A DNA stretch of 64,000 nucleotides, from the NCBI GenBank assembly GCA_000739535.1, contig DF820464.1, positions 137,281 through 201,280 of the forward strand, written 5' to 3'. The position numbers and the translations under genes are program-made. This document shows positions 23,904 through 33,226 of this stretch, one piece after another (within the stretch, counting starts at the first letter, position 1; every line of letters starts with the position of its first letter). The stretch is from Candidatus Vecturithrix granuli. GTDB taxonomy: Bacteria > Moduliflexota > Moduliflexia > Moduliflexales > Moduliflexaceae. The notes below the pieces were generated by a model. That model did not search any database, had not been told where the DNA came from, and saw only the letters and a program-made list of their open reading frames with translations.

Positions 23904-25442
23904 AATCTCTAATAATTTCAAGATGCTTTCAAGTACAATTTCCATTTTCATCCCGCGGGATGCTTTACAGAGCATAAGATCGCCTTCTTCGATTTGGGCG
24001 GTAATTTCTTGCGCGAGCTGATTGTGTGAGGCGCCAATGACAATGTGATGCGGTTTCATCCCAGACATTTGCGCTCCGCGCGCAACTTCATCGGCATATT
24101 CTCCAAGCAGGAAAAGCCGGTCAACCGGGATCTGGGCAGCTAAAGCACCCAGAAGATAATGTTCGGATTGACTGCGATGTCCGAGTTCAAGCATATCGCC
24201 TAAGACTGCAATTTTTTTTCCCGGACATGTCATGTTGCGCAACGTATCCAGGGCTGATTTCATGGACGCAGGATTCGCATTATAAGCGTCATTGATAAAC
24301 GTGATCTGTCGGTGCGTGAACTTGTGCATCCGCATCGGACTGGGTTCAAAATGTTCTAAGCCATATTTAATCTCGTCAAGCGACATGGGGCCGATCGTGT
24401 CCATCAAGGCTACAGCGATTGATATGGCAGCCAGGGCATTGCTGATATTATGATATCCTGGTATATTGAGCGAAACAGGAAATCTGCCGGCCGGCGTGAT
24501 CGCCTCAAAAGAGTATGTCTCGTCAGGCGCAGCGACAATCTGTTCAGCCGTGACGGTAGGATTGTGGTGTGGAATGGGCGCAAAAGGATCATCAAAATCT
24601 TCAGGTTCGTGAGCAATGCCAAATTTGATGACACCCATACCTCCTCGCAGATAAGAAAACATCTGTTCAAATAATTTATCGTCCCGATTGAGCACTGCAC
24701 ACCCATCATTCGGCAGCGCCTCGATTAATTCCATTTTTGCCTGCATGATGGCTTCAATTGAGTGAAAAAAACCGACATGGGCCAGAGCAATATTCGTCAC
24801 GGCGCCGATTTCAGGACTGGCAATTCCGGCTAAATGACGGATTTCTCCTGGTGCATTCATGCCAATTTCGACGACAGCAATCGCATGGTATTCAGACATG
24901 TTTGCCAGGGTTAATGGGAGTCCGATATGATTATTAAAGCTTTTTTCGGATTTTAAGACCTGTGCGCCATAATGCGCCGCTAAAATTGAGGCGGTCATGT
25001 CTTTCACAGTCGTTTTGCCATTGCTTCCGGTCACCGCAATAAGCGGAATCGTATGTTTTTGACGGCACACACGGGCAATTGACTGTAACGCGCTCAAGGT
25101 GTCGTCAACCAGAATCACGAAGGATCTGGAGCGTGGAGAAATTCCGGTCGTTTCTGATGGGGAGACTTGTTGTTCGATCTGGGCGATGCGGTTTTTATCA
25201 CTGACAACGAGACCACATGCGCCATTGCGTAAGGCCTGCTCAAGATAGTCGTGCCCATCAGAATGTTCTCCACGCAAGGCAATAAATATCTGCCCCGGTT
25301 GAAGCGTGCGACTATCAATTGAAAACGAAAATCTTCGTTTCGCCGTCAATTGCGAATCTCTGAGAAGCGATCCGTCAGGCCATAATTCACATAATTTTCC
25401 ATTGGCTGCCACAGCAAGTTCATGCAATTGAAATTTCATCAC
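23901..25442 (-). CDS. murF: UDP-N-acetylmuramoyl-tripeptide--D-alanyl-D-alanine ligase MurF
   Basis: A cytoplasmic Mur ligase of 513 aa that adds D-Ala-D-Ala to the UDP-MurNAc tripeptide. The N-terminal MurF domain has 'FSIDSRTLQPGQIFIALRGE' and 'HDYLEQALRNGA'. The central ATPase has 'IAVTGSNGKTTVKDMTASIL' and 'VEIGMNAPGEI'. The C-terminal domain has 'FINDAYNANPASMKSALD' and 'VLGDMLELG'. About 50 residues longer than E. coli MurF, with an insertion near 280-310 (PEDFDDPFAPIPHHN). It lies between ftsI and mraY. murE, which usually precedes it, is absent. Confidence 0.94.
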   Translation of the reverse strand: MMKFQLHELAVAANGKLCELWPDGSLLRDSQLTAKRRFSFSIDSRTLQPGQIFIALRGEHSDGHDYLEQALRNGACGLVVSDKNRIAQIEQQVSPSETTGISPRSRSFVILVDDTLSALQSIARVCRQKHTIPLIAVTGSNGKTTVKDMTASILAAHYGAQVLKSEKSFNNHIGLPLTLANMSEYHAIAVVEIGMNAPGEIRHLAGIASPEIGAVTNIALAHVGFFHSIEAIMQAKMELIEALPNDGCAVLNRDDKLFEQMFSYLRGGMGVIKFGIAHEPEDFDDPFAPIPHHNPTVTAEQIVAAPDETYSFEAITPAGRFPVSLNIPGYHNISNALAAISIAVALMDTIGPMSLDEIKYGLEHFEPSPMRMHKFTHRQITFINDAYNANPASMKSALDTLRNMTCPGKKIAVLGDMLELGHRSQSEHYLLGALAAQIPVDRLFLLGEYADEVARGAQMSGMKPHHIVIGASHNQLAQEITAQIEEGDLMLCKASRGMKMEIVLESILKLLEI

Positions 25443-25457
25443 CGAAATCCTTTCTAT

Positions 25458-27221
25458 TCATTTTGAGTCAATCCTGTCCCCCATCCAGGCGACCAGTTCA
25501 GGTCTCTGTTGCTCTGGGGAGATGTCGAGATATGGCAAGATCCGTTCGGTAATGCGTTTGAATAACGGCGCGGCCACTGTGCCGCCCCATTCATTCAGGG
25601 CGGGTTCATCAATAATCGCCGCAATGACCACCTGGGGGTAGTCAGCAGGCGCAAACCCGATAAAGGACGTGACCAGACTTGTACTGGAATAATTGCCCAT
25701 AGCGCGGTTAAATTTCTGCGCAGTGCCAGTTTTTCCGGCCACCCGGTAACCATTGACCGCTGCACGCTTTCCGGTGCCCTGTTCAACCACGTGGGTCAGG
25801 ATGTTACGCAGCATTTCTGCGGTTCTACGCGAGATGACCCGCCGAACTTTTGTCGGTTCGACCTGCAGCACCGGCGTTCCATCCTTCTGCTGAATTTCAC
25901 GGACAACATAGGGGGTGTACAGCATCCCGCCATTGGCAATCACCGCAAACGCTCTGGCCATTTGCAAGGGGGTGACGGAAATTTCCTGGCCAATGGATAA
26001 AGATTGGAGAGAAATGCTAGACCAGTCCTTTGGTTCACGGAGCGTTCCGCTCAATTCGCCAGGAAGGTCAATGCCGGTAAGCTCTCCAAAGCCGAAACGT
26101 TTCATATACTCGTAAAATCGCTGTATTCCTAATTGTTCACTGATTTTCATGGCCCCCAGGTTGCTGGATTGCACCAGAATATCTTCAACAGAGAGGAATT
26201 TTAAGGCTTGCCATTCTTCGGAAGTGTGCAGGGAACCATCGAGAAATCCGTTATGATTGTCATAGCGGTCGGATGGGCTTAAAATGCCTTCCTCAAACGC
26301 TGCGGCAGTTTGGATAATTTTAAATGTGGAACCAGGTTCGTAATCCCAGGCTACCGCTCGATTTCTATAATATTCCGGCGGGTATTTCGCAAAGTCATTC
26401 GGGTCGTAATCGGGATGGTTGGCCATGGCTAAAATTTCGCCGGTATGAGGATCCATGACAATCACAATTGCATGGCGGGCGCGTTCATTGCGAAAGGTAT
26501 TTTCCAGTTCCCGCTCCACCATATATTGAATATTTTTATCAATCGTTAAGATCAAGTTATACCCGGCGTTTTTCAATTCCAACGCCCAACTGTTCAACGA
26601 ATTCCGTTTCGCATCCATGGGTACTTGCAGACGTTCGGCCTGACCGCGTAAGTAATGATCATAATAAAATTCCAGCCCTTCCAGGCCATGATTATCATAC
26701 CCTTGCTCGTCAAATCCGGTAAAACCGAGGATATGGGAAGCCAGGCAGCGTTGCGGATAAAAGCGTTTGGTATCGGGAATCAGAAAAATTCCGGAGGATT
26801 GAATCGCTGCTTCAGCCCACAGTGCTTGCGTTGTTGCGAGTTCCTCCGGCGACAGCTTCCGCTTGAGATAGGTAAACTGCGTGCTGGTCGGAAGTTGAGT
26901 TTCGAGTTTTTCAAGGCTAATATCCAGGACGTTTGAGACGCGTTGCAAGGATTCGGATTTCGGATCAAAGCTGGCAGTCCTCATGACGACAGATTTTGTG
27001 TCAAGGCTTTCTGCCAGAGGGTTCATGTTCCGATCAAAAATTTTGCCTCGAACTGGCAAGGTCAGTAAATTTCCCTGAGATTGATCCCAGGCAAGTTTGA
27101 TATATCTGGAATGTTCGAGCACCTGGAGATGAAACAATCGGACGCTTACTGCGCCAAGGAGCAGGATAACTCCTAAAAACACCACATACACTCGTATTCG
27201 GATTTTTTTCGTCGCGGCCAT
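25458..27221 (-). CDS. ftsI: Septal peptidoglycan transpeptidase FtsI (PBP3-like)
   Basis: A class B penicillin-binding protein of 587 aa. One N-terminal membrane segment ('VYVVFLGVILLLGAVSV') is followed by the PBP dimer domain and the transpeptidase. The active-site triad is intact: SxxK in 'YEPGSTFKIIQ', SxN in 'LVQSSNLGAMK' and KTG in 'YRVAGKTGTAQKF'. No PASTA domains are present. It crosslinks septal murein with FtsW. The stop is 15 bases before murF. Confidence 0.94.
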   Translation of the reverse strand: MAATKKIRIRVYVVFLGVILLLGAVSVRLFHLQVLEHSRYIKLAWDQSQGNLLTLPVRGKIFDRNMNPLAESLDTKSVVMRTASFDPKSESLQRVSNVLDISLEKLETQLPTSTQFTYLKRKLSPEELATTQALWAEAAIQSSGIFLIPDTKRFYPQRCLASHILGFTGFDEQGYDNHGLEGLEFYYDHYLRGQAERLQVPMDAKRNSLNSWALELKNAGYNLILTIDKNIQYMVERELENTFRNERARHAIVIVMDPHTGEILAMANHPDYDPNDFAKYPPEYYRNRAVAWDYEPGSTFKIIQTAAAFEEGILSPSDRYDNHNGFLDGSLHTSEEWQALKFLSVEDILVQSSNLGAMKISEQLGIQRFYEYMKRFGFGELTGIDLPGELSGTLREPKDWSSISLQSLSIGQEISVTPLQMARAFAVIANGGMLYTPYVVREIQQKDGTPVLQVEPTKVRRVISRRTAEMLRNILTHVVEQGTGKRAAVNGYRVAGKTGTAQKFNRAMGNYSSTSLVTSFIGFAPADYPQVVIAAIIDEPALNEWGGTVAAPLFKRITERILPYLDISPEQQRPELVAWMGDRIDSK

Positions 27222-27294
27222 AGGGCTTTATGGAAAAAAGGGTATTTCATGGAACACGCTCACGCATTCATGAAATACCCTCAGCATTTCAGAA

Positions 27295-27645
27295 TTACGG
27301 AACAATCCGGATTTGACGCTCTTCTACCGGAACAAACCCTTGTTTTTGCAACTCTTGTTCAATAGATTCCAACCGTTTTAACTGGTGCAGTTGCACTTGC
27401 AAGGTTTCATACTGTTCACTTAATGCTTTTTTTTGCTGTTTTAATTCAATAATCGCATAGTTTAAGGTATGCAACTGCACTTGTTGTTCAACATAATAAA
27501 AGGCGGCCAGAAAAATTAACACCCAAAACAGCAGCATCAGCATGACGGATTTGCGAATGGAGAGCCTGGGTAATCGCCATTCAACAGGCTGATCAAGGCG
27601 AAAAAATTTCACTCGTGTCTCAAGACTTTTCATCGAAGTTGCCAT
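27295..27645 (-). CDS. ftsL: Cell division protein FtsL-like
   Basis: A small bitopic membrane protein of 116 aa. A short cytoplasmic N-terminus is followed by one membrane segment ('SVMLMLLFWVLIFLAAFYYV', about 33-52) and a periplasmic coiled coil ('ELKQQKKALSEQYETLQVQL'). The sequence of FtsL is poorly conserved; the assignment rests on this topology and on its place between rsmH and ftsI. Its start overlaps the rsmH end by 26 bases. Confidence 0.8.
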   Translation of the reverse strand: MATSMKSLETRVKFFRLDQPVEWRLPRLSIRKSVMLMLLFWVLIFLAAFYYVEQQVQLHTLNYAIIELKQQKKALSEQYETLQVQLHQLKRLESIEQELQKQGFVPVEERQIRIVP

Positions 27646-28654
27646 ATTCTATTTTTTCCGCAATCCTAAGTTTTGCACTCCTCGACCGCGGGTTGCGATT
27701 TTTCTCCTCTTCTGAAGGAAGTATCGGTTTCTTGGTTAAAATTTTGAGTGAAGGCTGAATGCCACACATACACACCGGAAAATCCGGGGGACATTGACAG
27801 CCCTTCGCTAATTTTACATAAGTTTGTTTCACAATACGATCTTCGAGCGAGTGAAAAGAAATCACACAGCAGCGTCCTCCTGGTCGTAAACGTGCGATCA
27901 TAAGTTCTAAGGTTTCACCCAGGCGTTGAAGTTCGCCATTGACTTCAATGCGAATCGCCTGAAAAATTCGCGTCGCCGGATGAATTCCCTGTACCTGAAA
28001 CCGTTTCGGAACAGCCCTGGACGCCAGTTCCGCTAATTGCGTTGTGGTTTCAAGAGGAGTTGCCGTTCTTGCTTCCACGATCATGCGTGCAATGCGCTTT
28101 GAAAATCGCTCTTCTCCGTAACGGAAAAAAATTTCGGTTAACTGCTCAAGCGGATAGGTATTCACCACGTCATACGCGGTTGTTGTTCGTTTTGCGTGTT
28201 CGTTTTCCTGATTCATCCGCATATCCAGCCGCCCAGGCTTTTGAAAACTAAATCCGCGCTGCGCGTCCTCTAATTGCAGGGAAGATACGCCTAAATCCAG
28301 GAGAATGCCATCAATGCGTTCATCTGGCGCAAGAATCTGTTCCACCTGTTCAAAGCGTTGGTGAAAGAGCATTACTCGTTCCTTATATGGAGCAAGCCGC
28401 TGCGCCGCGATTTGAAGCACAGCAGTGTCCCGATCCATCGCCAGCACCCGATTTTCAGGGTGCTGCGCCAGAATCGCCGCGCTATGTCCACCGCACCCTA
28501 CAGTGCAATCCAGATAAACTCCTTTGCGTTCACAGCGTAATCCTGCCAGCACCTCCTGCAATAACACCGGAATATGTTGCGTCATCACCTCGTGTTGATC
28601 ATGAATTTCAGGTACGTTCATCGCCTCTTTTTCTTTCACTTTCTGCATTATCAT
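27620..28654 (-). CDS. rsmH: 16S rRNA m4C1402 methyltransferase RsmH (MraW)
   Basis: A SAM-dependent methyltransferase of up to 344 aa that methylates C1402 of 16S rRNA. Signatures are 'HIPVLLQEVLAGL', 'YLDCTVGCGGHSAAIL' (SAM loop), 'DGILLDLGVSSLQL', 'GFSFQKPGRLDMRMN' and 'VISFHSLEDRIVK'. The start is uncertain. ATG 28654 has a weak SD, ATG 28621 has GAGG, and ATG 28585 begins at the conserved MTQHIPVLL. It heads the divisome/murein group; no mraZ precedes it, only an octamer-repeat gap after pilR. Confidence 0.94.
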   Translation of the reverse strand: MIMQKVKEKEAMNVPEIHDQHEVMTQHIPVLLQEVLAGLRCERKGVYLDCTVGCGGHSAAILAQHPENRVLAMDRDTAVLQIAAQRLAPYKERVMLFHQRFEQVEQILAPDERIDGILLDLGVSSLQLEDAQRGFSFQKPGRLDMRMNQENEHAKRTTTAYDVVNTYPLEQLTEIFFRYGEERFSKRIARMIVEARTATPLETTTQLAELASRAVPKRFQVQGIHPATRIFQAIRIEVNGELQRLGETLELMIARLRPGGRCCVISFHSLEDRIVKQTYVKLAKGCQCPPDFPVCMCGIQPSLKILTKKPILPSEEEKNRNPRSRSAKLRIAEKIEYGNFDEKS

Positions 28655-28691
28655 TATTTTTACCCTGGAATTGGAATAATGTCAAGAAAAA

Positions 28692-28766
28692 GTATCTAAG
28701 TGTTTAAGTGTTTAAGTGTTTAAGTGTTTGGATTGTAGTTATCCTAACACTCAAACACTCAAATAC
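28692..28766. repeat. GTTTAAGT octamer array and imperfect inverted partner
   Basis: Four direct AGTGTTTA octamers (about 28698-28729) are followed by an inverted, decayed set (AACACTCAAACACTCAAATAC). It lies between pilR and rsmH, and the same octamer forms the murF-mraY hairpin. Confidence 0.75.
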
Positions 28767-28779
28767 ACAGTCACCATAT

Positions 28780-30168
28780 TCAATTCTCAGGATTGTCATC
28801 ATCAATATGAAATTTATCCAGGCGATAGCGGAAGGAGCGGAAACTTAAGTGCAGTAGTTTGGCGGCGCGTTTTTTGACCCAGCCTGTTCGCTCTAACGCT
28901 TTAACCAGCAGATCTTTTTCAATTTCCTCCACCACATTTTCAAGGTGAATCCCTTCCGGCGGAATCTCAGTTGGGATCAGCGAAGAACCATGGCCGGTTG
29001 CGCCGCGAATGTTTTCAGGAAAACTGGCGACATCAATGACATCGTCGGTTTCCAGGGCGACGGCGCGTTCAATCGCGTTTTCTAATTCGCGAATATTGCC
29101 GGGCCAGTTGTAGGCAAGCAATTTCGCCATGGCCTCTTCTGTCATTTGGGCAAAATGTTTGCCAATTTCACGACTGCATTTTTCTAAAAAGTGTTCCACT
29201 AAAATTGGAATATCTTCTTTGCGTTCTCGTAACGGCGGAAGATGGATCGGAATCACATGCAAACGATAATACAAATCTTCTCGAAACAGGTTATCTTCGA
29301 CCATTTTGCGGAGATCGCGATTGGTGGCGGCAATAATGCGGACATCAATTGAAATGTCCTTTGTGCCACCCACACGTTTAAATTGCCGTTCTTGCAGCAC
29401 GCGCAGGAGTTTCACCTGGATTAACAGGGGGAGTTCTCCGATTTCATCCAAAAATAAGGTGCCCGTATCTGCCAGTTCAAACAAGCCCATTTTATTGGCA
29501 ATGGCACCAGTGAAGGACCCTTTGATATGTCCGAACAATTCGCTTTCCAGAAGACTTTCCGGAATGGCACCGCAACTGACAGCCACAAAGGGTTTGTCGC
29601 GGCGCGGACTATTTTGATGAATCGCCCGGGCAATCAATTCCTTGCCTGTGCCGCTTTCGCCGGTAATCAACACGGTGCTCTTGCCTGGGCTGACGCGCTG
29701 AATCAGATCAAAAATCTGTCGAATCGCCGAACTGTCACCAACAATGTTGCCGACATCAAATTTGTGTTCGTCTCGTCGTTTGTAATATTCATGCTCTTCA
29801 TGGAGTTTCTTGCGTTCCAACGCGTTTTTAATCACTAATTTGATTTTTTCAATGTCAAAGGGTTTGGTAATGTAATCCAGAGCTCCCTGTTTCATGGCTA
29901 AGACGGCATCTTCGGTTGAAGAAAACGCAGTTATCATCACCACCAGGGTTTCTGGAGAAACCTGTTTCACGTGGCGCAACAATTCCAACCCATTCATACC
30001 TGGCATTTTAATATCGCTAATCACCAGATCGTAAATATCTTCTTCAATGGCTTGGCTGGCTTCATACCCATCTTCAGCGGTCGCCACGTTGTACCCTTCT
30101 TTTTTGAGCATAATCGCAAGAAAATCGCGCATACTTTGTTCATCATCTACTATTAATATCGTACTCAT
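28780..30168 (-). CDS. pilR: Sigma-54-dependent response regulator, PilR-like (NtrC family)
   Basis: A 462-aa three-domain activator. The receiver spans 1-120, with the phospho-Asp in 'LVISDIKMPGMNG'. The AAA+ sigma-54 domain spans about 145-380, with Walker A 'ITGESGTGKELIARAI', the sigma-54 contact loop 'GSFTGA' (a common GAFTGA variant), and Walker B 'GTLFLDEIGELP'. A C-terminal Fis-type HTH ends with 'KKRAAKLLHLSFRSFRYRL'. It follows the PilS kinase by about 20 bases and presumably activates pilin-type promoters with sigma-54; no pilA is in the window. Confidence 0.9.
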   Translation of the reverse strand: MSTILIVDDEQSMRDFLAIMLKKEGYNVATAEDGYEASQAIEEDIYDLVISDIKMPGMNGLELLRHVKQVSPETLVVMITAFSSTEDAVLAMKQGALDYITKPFDIEKIKLVIKNALERKKLHEEHEYYKRRDEHKFDVGNIVGDSSAIRQIFDLIQRVSPGKSTVLITGESGTGKELIARAIHQNSPRRDKPFVAVSCGAIPESLLESELFGHIKGSFTGAIANKMGLFELADTGTLFLDEIGELPLLIQVKLLRVLQERQFKRVGGTKDISIDVRIIAATNRDLRKMVEDNLFREDLYYRLHVIPIHLPPLRERKEDIPILVEHFLEKCSREIGKHFAQMTEEAMAKLLAYNWPGNIRELENAIERAVALETDDVIDVASFPENIRGATGHGSSLIPTEIPPEGIHLENVVEEIEKDLLVKALERTGWVKKRAAKLLHLSFRSFRYRLDKFHIDDDNPEN

Positions 30169-30189
30169 CGTTCAATTGCCAATATCTAA

Positions 30190-31914
30190 TTACCAGTGTT
30201 CTTGTTTTAATGGAAGGATTACGTCAAAGGTTGTTCCTGTTTGCCGCGTACTTTTCACTTTAATCATACCGTGATGATGTTTGACGATGCTATGCGCAAT
30301 CGCTAATCCTAAACCAGTCCCTTTTTTTTTCGTGGTATAGAAGGGATGAAAAATATAGCGTAAGGTTTCCGGGTCGATCCCTTCTCCGGTATCATTTACC
30401 GAAATTACCCCGGCATAAAAAGATTCGTTCGTCTTGAATTCCCAGTCTTCTATTTTTTTCACTCCAGCCGCGATAGTCAACACACCACCATGAGGCATGG
30501 CCTGGAATGCGTTCAAACAGAGGTTCCAAAACACTTGTTGGATTTGTTCGATATCACACACAATTTTGGGGAAATTCGGAGGCGCATCGATTTGAATCGT
30601 CATTTCGTCTCCCGAAAAGCGCTGGTCTTGCTTTAACAAGCCAAGGGTTGGAATAATGGCGTCGTGCAGAAGATCACATTTGGCAAAGACCAATGGTTTG
30701 GGCCGGGCATAGAGTAAGAAGTTGGATAAGATCGTATCCAGGCGCGTCGATTCACGCAAAATAATGTCCATCAGGGTTTGATCGTCTTCATTCAACGTCA
30801 ATTCTGCCTTCAACATTTGAATCGCCCCGCTAATCGAAGCCAGCGGATTTCTGATTTCATGGGCTACTCCGGCAGCCAATTCCCCAATGGCTGCCAGGCG
30901 GTCGGCTCTGGCAACTTGTTCTTCCATCTCTTTTAACTCGGTTAAATCCTGAAAAATACCAATTAAACCAGCAACCTTTGCATGATGATCAAGAAATAAG
31001 GCCACAGAAAATCCAAGATACACTTTTGCCCCTGTCCTGGTTGTGATAGTGGTTTCTAAACGACGAGCGGCTTTCGGAGACGTCGAACTTGAGTACAGAA
31101 GTTGGTGCGGGTCCAGATCCGGGAAAAAACGGCAAAGATCTGCGCCATAGACTTCACTCAAGGTATATTCGGTAATCACCTCGGCAGCATGATTATAGGA
31201 GGTGATCTTCCCTTGCAAATCCGTGGTAAACACACCACTGTGCATACTTTGCAGAATATTATGGTGAAACATCTGCAATTCACTAAGGTCATGGGAGGCT
31301 TCGCGTAAACGTTGATCCGTCCGTTTTAACGATTCGGAAAGATACCCGCTTAAAAACGCGACCAGATAAAATGCGCAGGAGTTGAGAAAAATATTATAAT
31401 AAATTGCGCTACTATTCACCGAAATAAAGAGAGGGGAGAGGGATGCGTAGGAAGGAAGAACGCGATAAAATTGCAAATCGACAAGCGTTCCATAGAGGAT
31501 CGTACTTAATGACGCGGCGATAAAAGCTCCTCGTCGCAATAATAAAATACTGGCGGCAATGATGGTGAAAATATAGGTAAAGGTAAATACGCTTTCGACG
31601 CCGCCCGTAATATAAATAATTCCAGTTTCAAATACCAAATCATAAATAATCTGAAAATACGCGTAGAGTTGAACATTGCGTATGCGTTTCAGAAGATAAA
31701 CGGTGCTTGCGGTAAAAACATAAGAAACTATGATAAACACATAGAGGAGTTCAAGCGGGCGCGACGTGCTGGCATTAAATTGAATAATTAGAGCAGACCC
31801 CAGCAACAGAGTGACCAGCACAATCCTGAAAATTACTAACCATTTAATGCGATATAACAGAATTTCTTTATGCTGCATATCTTCAGGATTGTGCGGAAAT
31901 ACAAACGCTGACAT
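30190..31914 (-). CDS. pilS: Membrane sensor histidine kinase, PilS-like
   Basis: A 574-aa kinase with about six N-terminal membrane segments (residues 20-200), a PAS domain (about 225-345), HisKA with the phospho-His in 'GVAHEIRNPLASISGAI', and HATPase with 'NLCLNAFQAMP' and 'GTGLGLAIAHSIVKHHHG'. The layout is that of PilS, which senses pilin in the membrane and acts on PilR. I place the start at ATG 31914, ten bases after the pilC stop. A longer frame to 32007 would overlap pilC. Confidence 0.9.
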   Translation of the reverse strand: MSAFVFPHNPEDMQHKEILLYRIKWLVIFRIVLVTLLLGSALIIQFNASTSRPLELLYVFIIVSYVFTASTVYLLKRIRNVQLYAYFQIIYDLVFETGIIYITGGVESVFTFTYIFTIIAASILLLRRGAFIAASLSTILYGTLVDLQFYRVLPSYASLSPLFISVNSSAIYYNIFLNSCAFYLVAFLSGYLSESLKRTDQRLREASHDLSELQMFHHNILQSMHSGVFTTDLQGKITSYNHAAEVITEYTLSEVYGADLCRFFPDLDPHQLLYSSSTSPKAARRLETTITTRTGAKVYLGFSVALFLDHHAKVAGLIGIFQDLTELKEMEEQVARADRLAAIGELAAGVAHEIRNPLASISGAIQMLKAELTLNEDDQTLMDIILRESTRLDTILSNFLLYARPKPLVFAKCDLLHDAIIPTLGLLKQDQRFSGDEMTIQIDAPPNFPKIVCDIEQIQQVFWNLCLNAFQAMPHGGVLTIAAGVKKIEDWEFKTNESFYAGVISVNDTGEGIDPETLRYIFHPFYTTKKKGTGLGLAIAHSIVKHHHGMIKVKSTRQTGTTFDVILPLKQEHW

Positions 31915-31924
31915 ACCATCATGG

Positions 31925-33139
31925 TTATTTGAGTGCATTGACCATATTAAAGATCGGCATATACATTGCCACAACCACTCCGCCGACCGTCGTTCCGAGG
32001 ATAACAATCATCAAAGGTTCCATGGCTGAGGTTAATGCCTCGACGGCGGTATCGACTTCTTCTTCATAGAAATCGGCAATTTTCGCCAACATTGCGTCTA
32101 ATGCCCCACTTTGCTCACCGACCCCGATCATCTGCACCACCATGCCTGGAAAAACTTCCGTCGCTTCCAGGGGTTCAGCAATCGTCTTGCCTTCCTTAAT
32201 ACTGTCTCTGGTCGCCAAAATTGCCATCTCAATAATCGCATGGCCTGAAGCTCGCGCGGTGATTTCCAGACTGTCTAAGATTGGTACGCCGCTGCTGATC
32301 AGGGTCCCCAGGGTTCTGGTGAACCGGGCGACCGAGGATTTCACGATCAAATCTGCAAATAATGGCAGCTTTAATGTGAGTGAATCAATAAAGACTCTTC
32401 CTTGCTCAGTGGCATAATACTTTTTAAAAGCATAGATAAAAATGGCCACCGCCGCCACAATGACGATAATCCAGCGTTTCAGGAAATTACTTAACGCCAT
32501 CACAATTCTGGTCGGCAGCGGCAATTCCGCGCCCATTTCTGTAAACAGGCTGGCAAATACCGGGATGACAAATATCATGAGAACCGTCACCACCACGACA
32601 GCCACCGTGACCACAACGGCCGGATACACCATTGCGCCTTTGATTTTGGCTTTAATGGCTTCATTTTTTTCCATGTAGGTCGCCAGGCGGTTTAAGATGG
32701 TATCCAAAATACCGCCGGCCTCCCCAGCTTCGGCAAGATTCACAAAGAGATTATCAAAATACTTCGGATGCTTGCGTAAGGCATCGGCAAAGGTTGAGCC
32801 TTCTTCAACATCTGATCGGATTTTTTTGAGCAACGTGGACATTGCGGGGTTTTCAGGATCATTGGATAAGATCTCCAGACACTGAACCAGAGGAAGGCCG
32901 GCGTCAATCATTGTCGCAAACATACGCACAAAGATCGTAATACTTTTTGTCGTAATTTTGGGAGCCGTTAATTTATCTAGATATGGAATTTTGATTTCCT
33001 TGGGTTTGGGTTTCACTGATTTCAGGTCTGCCCCGGTTTTGTTTTTCACCATTTTAATGGCCGCTTCTTTCGTCGGCGCTTCAATGGTTTTTTTCAGTGT
33101 TCGGCCAGCAATTTTAATTTTATAGTTAAACTCGGGCAT
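31925..33139 (-). CDS. pilC: Type IV pilus inner-membrane platform protein PilC
   Basis: A 404-aa T2SSF-family protein with two repeated cytoplasmic domains and three hydrophobic segments. Typical stretches are 'FVRMFATMIDAGLPLVQCLE', 'GEAGGILDTILNRLATYMEK', 'TLGTLISSGVPILDSLEITA' and 'GEQSGALDAMLAKIADFYEEE'. It anchors the PilB and PilT motors. ATG 33139 (MPEFNYKIK) has AAGGA upstream; the longer frame to 33175 is less likely. Confidence 0.93.
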   Translation of the reverse strand: MPEFNYKIKIAGRTLKKTIEAPTKEAAIKMVKNKTGADLKSVKPKPKEIKIPYLDKLTAPKITTKSITIFVRMFATMIDAGLPLVQCLEILSNDPENPAMSTLLKKIRSDVEEGSTFADALRKHPKYFDNLFVNLAEAGEAGGILDTILNRLATYMEKNEAIKAKIKGAMVYPAVVVTVAVVVVTVLMIFVIPVFASLFTEMGAELPLPTRIVMALSNFLKRWIIVIVAAVAIFIYAFKKYYATEQGRVFIDSLTLKLPLFADLIVKSSVARFTRTLGTLISSGVPILDSLEITARASGHAIIEMAILATRDSIKEGKTIAEPLEATEVFPGMVVQMIGVGEQSGALDAMLAKIADFYEEEVDTAVEALTSAMEPLMIVILGTTVGGVVVAMYMPIFNMVNALK

Positions 33140-33226
33140 AATATTATCCTTTACAAGGGAAGAAAGGACACGCAAAAATAATGTTCCTCATAACATGAAT
33201 GTTCAAGACCTTCTCGTTTATGCAGG

